Source: Euptelea pleiosperma
Lineage: Eukaryota > Streptophyta > Magnoliopsida > Ranunculales > Eupteleaceae
Length of the DNA stretch: 64,000 bases
NCBI GenBank assembly: GCA_035048495.1
Contig: CM068549.1
Coordinates: forward strand, 14,293,103 to 14,357,102
Reading direction: 5' to 3'
Shown here: in pieces, positions 46,964 to 57,557 of the stretch
Layout: the number at the start of each line of letters is the position of its first letter
Numbering within the stretch: the stretch's first letter is position 1
Notes under the pieces: model-generated
The model's database searches: none
The model's input: the letters and a program-made list of their open reading frames with translations, nothing else
What the model was told of the DNA's origin: nothing
Translations under genes and position numbers: made by a program

Positions 46964-48810
46964 GGCTCTGCTTGGTACGTTGTAAATTAATGCATTTTGC
47001 AAATGAATGCAAATGCATTCAGTTTCCGTGCATTAATTTACGATGCATTAGTTTACGGTTGCTTGGTAGCAATTAAGAAAAACTCTGTAAACTAATGCAT
47101 CATGATTAATGCTCAATGAGTTCATTAGCCCAACAGCGATACATACGCACATATGAACCTTGGCCTAATTTCTCCACACTCAAATCAGGCGCTGCTTTAG
47201 ACACGAATCTCATCTTCAAGAAAACGGAAGCCCTACAAAAAATGGCGGGACCCACAATTTTGAGTTCCTCAAGCAAAAATCTCAATGCTAGCTGCAGCAA
47301 AGTTACTACAAGATTCAAATTCTGATCCAAGCAAAAGGGTGGCGATGTAACAAGCTATAGCTTAATCCAAAAGCGTAAGCTAGCACCATTTTTGGAGTAA
47401 AACTTGTCTGTCCACCGACGGCCAAGGAAGTCCAGACCACCCATAATATGAGCCATATGGTACACTCTTAGAGGACGCCGACTGTATGGATGCTGGGCCA
47501 ATCCCTAAGTGGGCCTACAAACAAAAAATCAGCCGGATTAGTGATTTCAAACCTTTGGATCTTTGTACCCAAATAACGGTAAATAAATTTCTACGGGTAA
47601 AATCAACCCATGAAAATGACTTCAACTAATGCTTAGAAATCACTGCTGATCATGTTGATTTTGTTTTTAAAAGTCCACCTAGGGATTGGCCAAACATCTA
47701 TACAGTCAGTGTGCTCTAAAAAATTGCCATGTGGCTTATATTGTGGGTGGTCAGGTAAGATTTACTCTCATTTCTATTACTCAACGCTGCCATCTGAGCT
47801 CACTAACCACATGGATGTTTAGCCCACCCCTTGGTGGACATACACACCAAAAATCACCATGATTGGTAATCTCTAGCCATTAGATTTCAATACTTTTTAA
47901 GTCATGATTCTAGCAGTTGAATTCAACCGTTGTTTTGAGTACTAAAACCAACAGCTAAAAGCTATCTAACAAGCTAATTTTTTTGTATGAAAGTCTACCA
48001 ACGGTTGGGCTATACATCCAGCGGTGAGTAACAGCAGGTGCTAAGTCACACTTTTGGATTAAACTATAGCTTGTTACATCGTGACCTAACCCTAAACCCT
48101 CACCACAAATATAGAGGCGCCTTGACTAAAACTCCAAAAACCCTCATTTATTTTTCTTCTTGACTTGAATGATGATTTCGGTGCTGTGCTGTGCGATCGT
48201 GAAATGAACTTAAAATTGGATGGATCACAAAAGGATTTGAGTTCAAGGTGTTTTTTTTTTCGAGGGAGGGTTCAAACAAAAGTTGGAAATTCACAGAGAA
48301 AAAACAGAAGAGAGAATAAAAGAAAAAGATTTGAGCTTGAAAAGAGGGGAAAATCGAAACTAACATTTTTCGAGCTTCTTCTTCTTCCGAGAGACTCAGA
48401 AAGATATGAGATTTAAAAAATGCATCTACAAAGAGAGTTCTGTTCACTCGATTGATTCCTTGTAGCTTTGATTCTTCTACTTCGTTGGGATTCTGGAACA
48501 ATGGCGTTACAGTGGAGAAAGCATTATAGTGGAGACAAAGAGAGAGAGAGAGGGAGAGGGAGAGGAAAAAGAAGAGAAGATCGAGTTCAATTGATCGAGT
48601 TCTGTTCATGTTCATGCGGGCAAGTTCTGCATTGTGATTCAACAAGTTTTTTTATTCATTACAATGCATATCTTTTACCTTAGAAATGCAGAGTCGCTTC
48701 ATTCATTTACGGTGGTCCCCCTTTGCAATGGGTAACCAAGCACCAAAATTTGTTGGGGGGTACTGTAAAGGAATGCATTTGTATCCATTTACATCGTACC
48801 AAGCAGAGCC
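46964..48810. mobile_element. PIF/Harbinger-like non-autonomous element, 1.85 kb
   Basis: Ends GGCTCTGCTTGGTACG and CGTACCAAGCAGAGCC are perfect inverted repeats, flanked by TAA at 46961-46963 and 48811-48813. A 3-bp TAA/TTA duplication and a GGCTCTG(C/T)TTGG-type terminus fit PIF/Harbinger. No transposase is present. Inside are a stretch opening with a Met and a Ser/Thr-rich sequence (47241-47325), a nested palindromic MITE (47344-48080) and a noncoding part with AG-rich tracts (48400-48580). Confidence 0.75.
47344..48080. mobile_element. Palindromic MITE carrying a second MITE
   Basis: Ends GATGTAACAAGCTATAGC and GCTATAGCTTGTTACATC are inverted repeats. The interior repeats the element near 17400-17580. 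It is interrupted at 47395-47767 by a GAGTAAAACTT-type MITE with flanks ccatttttg and tcatttcta (6 of 9 match, an old insertion). The undisrupted relative in the CACTA element shows the continuous target. Confidence 0.65.
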
Positions 48811-48813
48811 TAA

Positions 48814-49431
48814 GTAAAACAAAGATACATGCAATCATACGCAAACATTTACGTATACGTAGTTCCCTCATGATCGAGGTACATCCATGGACTCATGCCG
48901 ATTCCACTATACTCTGAGACAAAAGAAAATTCACAATACAATAAATCGTGTCACGGAAATTGAGGTATATATATAACCCCAAGACAAAATTAGGGTTTTT
49001 GTAGCTCTATATATGTAAAACTATGAAAATGCCCTTAAGGACAAAAGACTTTCTAGAAAAATTTGGGAAGGGGGCGATGCCCCCGAACCCTCCTTCGGGC
49101 AAGGGGTGCGTTGGACCCCTGCAATCCCTTAACGAGCTCACCACAAATCTCAATTTGCATGCGGTGTTGTGGCTTGATTTACAGTATTCTAGCTCCATCA
49201 AGCTCCACAAAAACATAAAATCTCCCATTTGGAGACTGATCAAAATCATCTCTGTTGAGTTTGCCGCATTTGGAATACCGCGCCTCCATAGAGAATGTGA
49301 ATCTCTCCTTGTCTTCTAAACAAGAAGAGCAAAAGAAATTGAATATGATTTCAGTTTCTCTATATAGTGACCACCTTAGTAAACATATCTATAAGACACG
49401 ATGGCCTTTATGAAATATTTGGATAGAGGCA
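48814..49431. other. Intergenic, nothing recognised
   Basis: The frame at 49023-49319 includes a GC-richer phrase (GGGGCGATGCCCCCG) but has no recognised domain or exon partner. No transposon ends are visible. Confidence 0.4.
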
Positions 49432-49440
49432 TTGTGTAAA

Positions 49441-49817
49441 GGGTCGGGCTCAAGGGACCCCCATTTCTGACCCCCCTTTTTTACCCCCATCTTGGCGTAC
49501 CCACGTAGAAGATGAATCAATGGCTAATATTTGGTGGGGATGATAACCTCACCATATAGATCACCCCAACAAAAAATCAGCCCATTCTGAAATTTCTAAC
49601 CCCAACAAATGTGGTTTTAAAGTTACACGGTAAAAATCGATGGTCCATAATGCTTCAGCTTCTAAACCAGTCTATGAATATCAGAATGATTTGAATTTTT
49701 GTGAGGATGATCTCCTCACCATAAAGATCCTCCTCACCAAAAATCAGCCATTGATTCATCTTCTACGTGGGTACGCCAAGATGAGGGTCAAAAAAGGGGG
49801 TCCCTTGAGCCCGACCC
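49441..49817. mobile_element. Mutator-like MITE, GGGTCGGGCTC type
   Basis: 377 bp, near-perfect palindrome with ends GGGTCGGGCTCAAGGGACCC and GGGTCCCTTGAGCCCGACCC. Flanks ttgtgtaaa (49432-49440) and ttgtataaa (49818-49826) match at 8 of 9 positions. It is the best preserved member of its family in the window. Confidence 0.85.
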
Positions 49818-50337
49818 TTGTATAAATATTACTAGTGATTTATGCCCGTGCTTTTTAGCACGGGCCATATAAAATGGTAAGATAAAATTAATTAATAGAG
49901 AAATTTAATAGTTGAGACTTGAGAGATTTTAGGAATGTGTAAAGATTTTGGGTCAACAGATGATCTCCTCACCATATAGATCACCCCAACAAAAATCAGC
50001 CCATTCTGAAATTTCTAACACCATCAAATGTGGGTTTCAAGTTAATTGTAAAAAATAGACGGTCCATAATTCTTCAACCTGTAAACCATGCTACGAATAT
50101 CAGAATGATTTGAATTTTTGTAAGGGTTATCTCCTCACCATAGAGACCATCCTCACCAAAAATCATCTCATTCGAAAACTTCTAATTTATATATTGGCTC
50201 CCAGACAAAGATATTATAATTGTGGAAATAGAAGAGGGGAGAGACGTTTTTAGTGGAGAGATTTTATGGATTGTGGGTAGTTTTCAAAGTTGTGGTAGTA
50301 GAAGAGAAGGAGAAACGTTTTAACTTGTAGTAATGAT

Positions 50338-50580
50338 CAAGGTTTAAAAAACGGCCGTTATAACGGATTCGGACCTACCCCGTTACGTTATGGACAGTTA
50401 AAACGCCCAAAAAATAACGGCCGTTATAACGAAAATAATGGCCGTTATTTTTCCGTTATAATGAAAATAACGATCGTTATTTTCTGGAAAATTTTATGAA
50501 AAAAAAATGGCCGTTATAATGGAAAAAACGGTAACGCCCCTAGTCTGTTATACCGTTATAACGGTCCCCTTTAAACCTTG
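50338..50580. mobile_element. hAT MITE with perfect 8-bp duplication
   Basis: 243 bp with ends CAAGGTTTAAA and TTTAAACCTTG, flanked by gtaatgat at 50330-50337 and 50581-50588. CA...TG ends and 8-bp duplication identify the hAT superfamily. The interior is rich in CCGTTATAACGG motifs. Relatives are at 55855-56251 (intact) and 16151-16570 (truncated). Confidence 0.92.
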
Positions 50581-51325
50581 GTAATGATCACATGGTCTGG
50601 GGTGCATAGACTTAGTCATATTGCATTGTGTCATTTTTTCATTGGTAAGGATTTGCAAGAATAAGTGGTACAACTCTCCAACCACATCAATGTTTGGCCC
50701 ACCCCCAAGGTAGACCTACATACTTACTCATTGGTGCTTTACCGTTGATTGATCGGGCTTTATGAACAGGCCAACTGTGCGTTCTAATTAAGCCCATCCA
50801 TGATTAAAAAAAAAAAATTGAATGTAGTGGAGAAAAATCATCAATCAGGCTGATTTGTGGTGCACAGGCCTTGCAGAAAATTTATGAAGTGGCGGGAGTT
50901 TTGAAGAAGCGATTAAGGGGCAATAATGGCACACTACATATATGCATATTATTTTTTAAAAAGTATTTTTAAAACCAAAGCTTAAACCCAGGGTACATGT
51001 GGTGCAAGATCATTGGCGCATTATCCCCTCTTCAAAAATCCCACCGCTTGAAAAAATTTCTCCACTTCGTAGGCCAAATGGGCCCAAAAGAGTGCTACAT
51101 GGCACTTTTGTTAGGGGAGTGTATCAAACTTGCTCTCGCTATGGGAGAAAAAACCAAACTCTCCATATTATTCATTGTGTGCGCCCATGGTCCATCTTGG
51201 TGGGCGTATGGCAGCAAAGGCAATTGCGGCTGGAACAATTTTTGACCGGCAGCAGCCGGACCAAAGACTATTTTTTTTTTTTTTCTACCAAATTATATTT
51301 CTTATTAACACAATAATAAATGGTG

Positions 51326-51665
51326 GAGTAAAACTTCCCGTGACCACCACAATATGAGCCACGGGGCACACTTTTAGAGGGCGCTGACCATATGGATCGA
51401 TGTTTGCCCAATCTTAGTGATTGGTCTACAAACCAAAAATTAGCCTGATTAGTGATTTCAAAACTTTTGACCCTTGTACCCAAACAATGGTCAATAATGC
51501 TCAAATTCCCACGGTTAAAATCAACCCATGAAAATGATTCCAATCAAACGCTTAGAAATCACTAATTAGGTTGATTTTTCATTTGTAGGTCCACTTAGAG
51601 ATTGTCCAAACATCCATACAGTCAGTGTCGTCTATAGATATGCCACGTGGCTCATATCGTGTAAT
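51326..51665. mobile_element. GAGTAAAACTT-type MITE inside the Helitron, right end degraded
   Basis: Starts GAGTAAAACTTCCCGTGACC and follows the family palindrome through GATTAGTGATTTC and AAATCACTAATTAGG to GCCACGTGGCTCATAT. The terminal repeat at the right is not recognisable, so the duplication cannot be tested. Confidence 0.65.
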
Positions 51666-53082
51666 TTAATAGAACAAAGTCAACAAACCACCAAAACATA
51701 AAAATAAAAAATAAACGACAAATTAAAGACAACAAATTATTATTTGAGGTTCTCAGATTCAAAGGTTATAAATCACTAATCAAGCTGATTTTTTCTATGT
51801 AGGTCTACCTATATTCCAGGAGCTCTTCTTCTATGGAGGTGGCCTTCTTACAAAGTTTAGGGCGACCCCTTTGGGCCCACTTGATGGTGGACTACACACA
51901 AAAAACCAGTATGATTGGAGACTGGTAACCATTGGATTTTGATCATTTTTCAAAATCAATAGACATGTGTTATACAGCCATGTTCAAAAACAGCAAGAAA
52001 TTTCCATTCAATTTTGTTTTTTAGGTCCACTAAGAGGTGGGCAAAACATTCATGGATCGGTGGATAAGAACAGAGTGCCTCATTGTATTTGAAGGTGTGA
52101 TACGGCCAAAAAATAAAAATCTATTGAGGCCATCCACTAACCACGCTTCTCTAATGCTTTCAATAGCTCTTATGTTCTTTTTGGGTTGTGCTTCTTATCA
52201 ATGATCCAACTTGTGATGCCTCTCATCTCCATCATCGCCATGCCCTCTCTTATAAGGAAAAGAGACATTTGAGAAAAGGACGACAGACGGGAAAGGGAAA
52301 CCACGAATATAAGGGAAAAAGATATTTCCGTTGGGCAACAAAAAAACTTTTTTCTGAAAAGTGAAAAGACGTAATATGAGTGGTTTTAAATGAAACGTCT
52401 ATTATGAGTTATTAAAGACAATAAAACTTAAGAACTTTTTTTTTAAAGAGGACATATTTTTGGGAGAAAAGAGATGTTTTTGGTAGAGAGAGGAGATGCT
52501 TAGAGATGGAGAGGCGTTTTGGAAAGATGAGATATGTTTACGATGGAAATTTATTTCGTATTTAACATTATTTTTTACAAAGCCTAAAATACCCTTATTT
52601 TCAAGTAGATTACTAAACTGAGAAGACTTTTTTTGAAAATATCAAATAAGACGGAGAGTCATTTTGGGAAGGAAACAAAGATGGTGAGGAAACGTTCAGG
52701 GAGTAGGGAGAGACGTTTTGGAAGGAGGAGAGAAGACATAGTTAATATAAGTTAAGAAATGAGAGAAATAAGGGTATTTTTGGAAGAAACGTTGAAAAAA
52801 AGATGGAGAGAGTGCCACCTCAGCAGTGCCCGGCTTTATTATAGATAATAGATGGGAGAAGCATTATTGATGGGTGGAAAGAAAATTAGCAGTAGCAATG
52901 ACAATAATGATTGCCTCCGTTTCGGAGCTTGCACACGCCTCCCTTTGACTAAGGGCAAGAGGTATAGCACGTTGTCTTCTCGTAATTGCTCATGGAACGC
53001 AATGCTTATCATGGTTATCTGTGCACGTGTTTCGCCCAACCACGCCCTTGAACTCTAAAACCCGAACATACAAGTTTTAAAC

Positions 53083-53223
53083 GAGTAAAACTTCTGTCAC
53101 AATGGCACATACACCTAAAAAGCAAAAGCACATGAGTACGTTGCAAAGCACTTGTGTACGTGCCGAGAACTCATTGGCTGTGTTTTGTGTGATTTACAAT
53201 TTCGTGTGATGGAAGTTTTACTC
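53083..53223. mobile_element. Short Mutator-like MITE, 141 bp
   Basis: Ends GAGTAAAACTTCTGTCAC and GATGGAAGTTTTACTC. Flanks gttttaaac (53074-53082) and gtcttaaac (53224-53232) match at 8 of 9 positions. A longer relative lies in the P450 intron (55846-56427). Confidence 0.8.
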
Positions 53224-53257
53224 GTCTTAAACCCCAATACAAAGAGAGGTCAGGCAG

Positions 53258-53432
53258 GGGGGACCAACTTTTTTGCACCAATAAATGCACGTCTCCTCTC
53301 CTGCGTTGCCGAGAGATTTAAGTGCTGAGCTGACATTCACTGGATTGACTTTTTGCCGAAGCCCAACAACCGTTGGAATCGACGCCCTAGAGCACGTACA
53401 TGCATTTATTGGTGCAAAAAAGTTGGTCCCCC
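53258..53432. repeat. Foldback element of about 175 bp
   Basis: GGGGACCAACTTTTTTGCAC and its exact complement GTGCAAAAAAGTTGGTCCCC bound the segment, with ATAAATGCA/TGCATTTAT continuing each arm. No clear target duplication was found, so the superfamily is open. Confidence 0.6.
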
Positions 53433-53857
53433 GTGCCCAACCCCGACCCCACAAGAGAGAGACTAAATACAAGAACAAGGACATCATAGCTTTTGCTAAC
53501 CTGCGCACACCATGAGGAAAACAATTAGAAATACAACAGCTCTTACACTCGTCGTACTCTGGGAGTATTGGTTTGGGTCGTAAAAGTTTTCAATAGATTA
53601 AAGCAACGTATGGGAACCTTTCCCTGTTAAAGAAAATGAATGAAGCACTGATACCGACTCTTCTCGACTTTGAAAAATAATTTACACAAGCAAAATTATT
53701 CTCATGACACAATTTTTCATAAACATAGTTCATTAATCAGCCAAAGAAAAGAAAAAAAGTAGAAATTCTCAAAGCTTTTAATGCAACATCACTCACTTAA
53801 TGCAAACCTAGCTAGCTACCAACTCTTAATACATTATGTGATTCCTCTAAAAAAACT

Positions 53858-56800
53858 TCAACCACTTGATTCGAATGGATTCAAGCGAACAACAGGGACA
53901 CACACCAAATGATAGGCCATTGGAAGTCCCAACCCTGCACCCTCCGACACGTCGACGACCCCGTTCTTGTCACCATTACAAACCTTCCAATCAAAGCATT
54001 GGATCATAGTTGCAAGCGTAGTTTGTACAAGATGTAGAGCCAATGTAGTCCCTGGACATGCCCTTGCTCCTGTCCCAAATGGCAAGTAGTGGAAATGTTG
54101 GCCCCTAAGATCAATTTGAGTCCACCCAACTTCTTTAGAAGGCATGAACCTCTCTGGACGAAACTCGAGCGGATTATCCCAATATTTAGGGTCCCTACCA
54201 ATGGCCCATATGTTCACAAAGGTCCTAGTTTTGGCGGGAATGTCGTAGCCACTGACATTGCAGTCTCGAACTGATAGTCGACCAATTAAAGGGGCACCGG
54301 GGTGTAGCCTTAGACTCTCCTTTACTATTGCTTGGAGATAAGGGAGATTGGGGATGTCTGATTCTTCAACCAACCTACTCTTGCCGATGATGGTATCGAT
54401 TTCTTCTCTTGCTTTCTTGAACACTGTGGGATGGTTGATCAGCTCTGCCAATGCCCATTCGATTGCGAGCGCGGACGTATCAGATCCTGCTGTAATGATA
54501 TCCTGTGGAAAATGCAAATCATTGTTCATGTCATATGGTTTATAACCGGGGAAATGGTTAATGAACATATGAGATCGGAGAAGGACCCTGCCTCATTAAG
54601 CAGGCGGTCCTAAGTTTGAATCTCCTTGGGCGGCCATACCCCTTGGGATTTATCCCAGTACACCAGACACACGTGGAAGGGGTGACTAGCGTGCCCAGGG
54701 GATTAGTCGGGTGCTCTAAGAGCCCGGGATACCCGTGGTATCAAAAAAAAAGAAAAAGGGTACGTACAAGGAAAACAATACGCACAAGCGCTGGAATTCA
54801 AATAACGGAATATAACGGGAAAAAACCGAAAAAAAAGGCGCTGAAATTCAAAGTGCAGAGGAGCAAAGCTTTTGTTCCTCAAGCATGCATTATTTGATCA
54901 AAATGTCACGTGGAACACTCTTGCAGGCCCACTGACCCCTGAATGTTGGCACACCGCATGATGGATATACACATAAAATTAGGTTGATGGTGATTTATTT
55001 CTGTCATATTTGAGCATTTTATGAGATTCATGAACAGCCCATGATGAAAAATGCTCACATATGATCAGTAGAAAGTCACCAATCAGGCTCAGGGCTGACT
55101 TTTGGCGAATACGTCCACAAAGAAGAAGGGGTGGACCAAGCATTCATGGGCGAGTAAAACCAAGCTTTAAAAATCAGCCGTTGAAAAATGCTCACATATG
55201 ATGAGTAGAAGGGCAGGCTCAGGGCTGACTTTTGGCGAATACGTCCACCAAGAAGAAGAAGGGGTGGACCAAGCATTCATGGGCGAGTAAAACCAAGCTT
55301 TAAAAATCAGCCGTTGAAAAATGCTCACATATGATGAGTAGAAGGGCTGTTCTATGATACCGACTCGGTATCAAAATTTTGATGCCGAAGTCCCTCAATT
55401 TGCCATGTAGTAGACTCTTTCAGGCCCACCGAGTCCATGAATATTTGGCCCACATCTTGGTGGATCCACACACCAAAAATCAGCGTGATTGGTGATTTCT
55501 AGCCGTAGGATTTGAGCACTTTTCATTATGGGCTTTATGAACATGCCTATGAAGTGGTTCCAAGCCCATGATGAAAAGGTGCTCAAATTCAATGGCTAGA
55601 AATCACTAATCACGCTGATTTTTGGTGTGTGGGTCCACCGAGATGTGGGCCAAATATTCATGGAGTCAGTGGGTCCGAAAGAGTCTACTACGTGGCAAAT
55701 TGAGGGACTTCGGCATCAAAATTTTGATACCGAAGTCGGTATCATAGATTTTTCCTGAGTAGAAAGTCACCAAATAGGCTCAGGGCTGACTTTTGGCGAA
55801 TACGTCCACCAAGAAGTAGAAGGGGTGGACCAAGCATTCATGGGCGAGTAAAACCAAGGTTTAAAAATTGGCCGTTATAATGGATTCGGACCTACCCCGT
55901 TATGTTACACACCATTAAAACGCCCACAAAATAACGGCCATTATTTTCCGTTATAACGAAAATAACGACCGTTGCTTTCTGCAAAAAATGTGAAAAAAAT
56001 GGCTGTTTTTTTCAGTTTTTTTCCACTATATTCCATTGTTTTTGAAATTTTGAAATGCAAATTTCAAAATTCAAAATTTGAATTTCAGCGACCTTATTTT
56101 CGGTTTTTCTTTTATTTCCCGTTATTTCTGTTATTTTTCTTTTTTCCCCATTTTTTCTGTTTTTGCCGCTGAGCGTTTTTTTCATTATAACGGAAAAAAA
56201 TGTAACGCCCACAGACCGTTATACCGTTATAACGGTCCCTTTTAAACCTTGAGTAAAACTTTTGTCACAACGGATTGCAAATCAAACAATCACAAGCCAA
56301 TGAGTTCTCTGCACGTGCCCAAGTACTTTTTTGCAACGTACCTTGTGCTTCTTTGAAGTGTAGGTGCCGAGAACTCATTGGCTTGTGATTGTATGATTTG
56401 CAATCCGTTGTGACAGAAGTTTTAGTCTTCGTGGCCATTTTGGAATTTTTTGGATACCACGTGGCATGAGAGCAGGGTCCGCAAAAAAAGTTGGAAGTCA
56501 ACTACTAGAGACTAGAGTTGAAGAAGAGCAGAAAAGCTCCGTCCTCCGTGTGTGAGTGAGAGACGTATTACCAGAATGAAGGCCTTAATGTTGTCTCTGG
56601 TTAAGTTCATCTCTGAATTCTCATCTTCAGCTATATCAAGCAAAATATCGAGAATACCCTTCACTTCATCCCCTCCATCACCCCCTTCCTTTTTCATCCT
56701 TCGACCCTCTTCACGCTCCTTCATCACTCTCTCCATGATTCCATCAAACCTCCTATGCACATCCTTAACTCTCTCTTCATATCCCGACATCCCAAACTTC

Positions 56801-57486
56801 TTAAAAAACCCAACAAACTCACCTATATTAAACTTCGCCAGTAAGTCCGACACCTCCAACAACAAATTCTTCACTTCCTCCGCCTCGTCGTCGTTCCTCG
56901 AACATGTCGTTCTCATCGCCATCCTCGATATCACGTTGTTCGCAAGCCTTATAAGCTCTCCATTAAGATCAAAAGCCTCTTTTGCTTCTGACTTTTTTAA
57001 TAAGAACTTCACGAATCTATGAATCTCGTCGAGCCTGATGGGAAAGAACTGATCAATCATCCGACCGCCAAGAAGCTCCGACATGCAGAGCTTCTTCATG
57101 AATTTCCAGTAGGGTCCATGGGGGATGAAGGAGAAGCCAGCGAAGTTATAGGTGAGTACACGTGCAGCTTCTGATTGAGGCCTGGCTGCAAAGGATAATT
57201 CATGGGTTCTTAAGAATTCTTTAGCCATTTCTGGTGAGGAGATGATAACATGTGGGATAGAGCCAAACAAGAGGTAGAGGACAGGGCCGTAGCGAGTTGA
57301 GAGCTTGTGAAAGGTTTGGTGAGGAGGGATGGAGCCAAGGAGGTGAAGGTGTCCGAAGATGGGTAGAGCCATCGGACTCGGTGGGAGACGAACTTTGGTT
57401 CGGGTCTGTGTGAAAATGGTTCGGATGGTAAGCATAGTGATGACCGAGATGAGGAAGAGGATGGCATAGGACTGGAGGTCCAACAT
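53858..57486 (-). CDS. Cytochrome P450, CYP93 family-like
   Basis: A membrane-anchored heme mono-oxygenase of the CYP71 clan. Two exons on the minus strand, 57486-56572 and 54502-53858, with GT/AG borders and a phase-0 intron after AFIL, give 519 residues, a normal length. Visible features are an N-terminal anchor (about 4-26), the PPSP hinge at 35-38, a C-helix [11 protein letters not shown]-helix AGSDTS at 310-315, ExxR in KESLRLHP (367-370), PERF at 421-424 and the heme loop [10 protein letters not shown] with Cys454. The phrases [23 protein letters not shown] and [11 protein letters not shown] and the intron position recall CYP93 enzymes, which include flavone synthase II, isoflavone synthase and related flavonoid or triterpenoid oxidases. 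The substrate cannot be read from sequence. All key residues are present, so the gene looks intact despite a 2.07-kb intron full of transposons. Start chosen: first Met before the anchor, 65 bp after a TATA box. Confidence 0.9.
54566..54760 (+). mobile_element. SINE, Au-like, in P450 intron
   Basis: A tRNA-derived look: an internal B-box-like TTTGAATCTCC, then GGGGATTAGTCGGGTGC, GCCCGGGATACC, and an end GGTATC followed by an A-rich tail (AAAAAAAAAGAAAAAGGG). The 3' part closely resembles plant Au-SINE 3' regions as I know them. The 5' end is uncertain by some tens of bases, and no clear target duplication was found. It is antisense to the P450 gene. Confidence 0.6.
55040..55850 (+). repeat. 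Tandem duplication, about 125-bp unit, three copies
   Basis: The unit GGCTCAGGGCTGACTTTTGG ... GGGGTGGACCAAGCATTC ... GCGAGTAAAACCAAG(C/G)TTTAAAAAT begins near 55085, 55213 and 55777. The last two copies are separated by the MITE at 55351-55748. Each copy ends with sequence that looks like the left edges of the two MITEs at 55846 and 55855. Confidence 0.8.
55351..55748. mobile_element. Palindromic MITE splitting the tandem repeat
   Basis: 398 bp with near-identical inverted arms (TCTATGATACCGACTCGG and its counterpart at the right, continuing through GGGACTTCGGCATCAAAATT). The centre has the CCAAAAATCAGCGTGATTGG theme. No convincing target duplication was identified. Confidence 0.7.
55846..56427. 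mobile_element. Mutator-like MITE split by a hAT MITE
   Basis: Ends GAGTAAAAC (55846) and GTTTTAGTC (56427). The arms CACAACGGATTGCAAATC and GATTTGCAATCCGTTGTG are complementary, as are CAAGCCAATGAGTTCTC and GAGAACTCATTGGCTTG. Flanks ttcatgggc (55837-55845) and ttcgtggcc (56428-56436) agree at 7 of 9. After removing the hAT element and one agtaaaac copy the MITE is continuous. Confidence 0.78.
55855..56251. mobile_element. hAT MITE with perfect 8-bp duplication, in P450 intron
   Basis: 397 bp with ends CAAGGTTTAAA and TTTTAAACCTTG, flanked by agtaaaac at 55847-55854 and 56252-56259. Same family as 50338-50580, with extra AAATTTTGAATTTC-like sequence in the middle. Confidence 0.92.
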
Positions 57487-57550
57487 GGTTTCGGTTGGTG
57501 TCTTGGTGTTTTGGGAGGGAGTAGTAGTATTAGTGATGGCAAGGAGGGTT

Positions 57551-57557
57551 ATTTATA
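57551..57557 (-). promoter_or_regulatory. TATA box of P450 gene
   Basis: On the minus strand TATAAAT in the context CTGTATAAATAACC, 65 bp upstream of the start codon. Confidence 0.75.

Larger units (their letters stand above)
49832..52845 (-). mobile_element. Non-autonomous Helitron, 3.0 kb
   Basis: On the minus strand the 5' end is TCTATAATAAAGCCGGGCAC at 52845, preceded by A. The 3' end at 49832 is CTAG followed by T, with the hairpin GCCCGTGC-TAAAAA-GCACGGGC (49844-49865) eight bases before CTAG. TC start, hairpin, CTRR end and insertion between A and T without duplication are the defining Helitron features. There is no Rep/helicase frame. The interior holds GAGACGTTTT-type AG-rich sequence, a hAT MITE and Mutator-like MITEs that arrived later. 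Confidence 0.8.

Noticed and set aside
47106..47330. Independent gene inside the PIF/Harbinger-like element
   Set aside because: Frames on both strands are short and no exon extends them. The transit-peptide-like start is reported only as a possible capture.
49023..49319. A 98-residue gene
   Set aside because: No domain, no promoter or exon partners, and an overlapping antisense frame of similar length.
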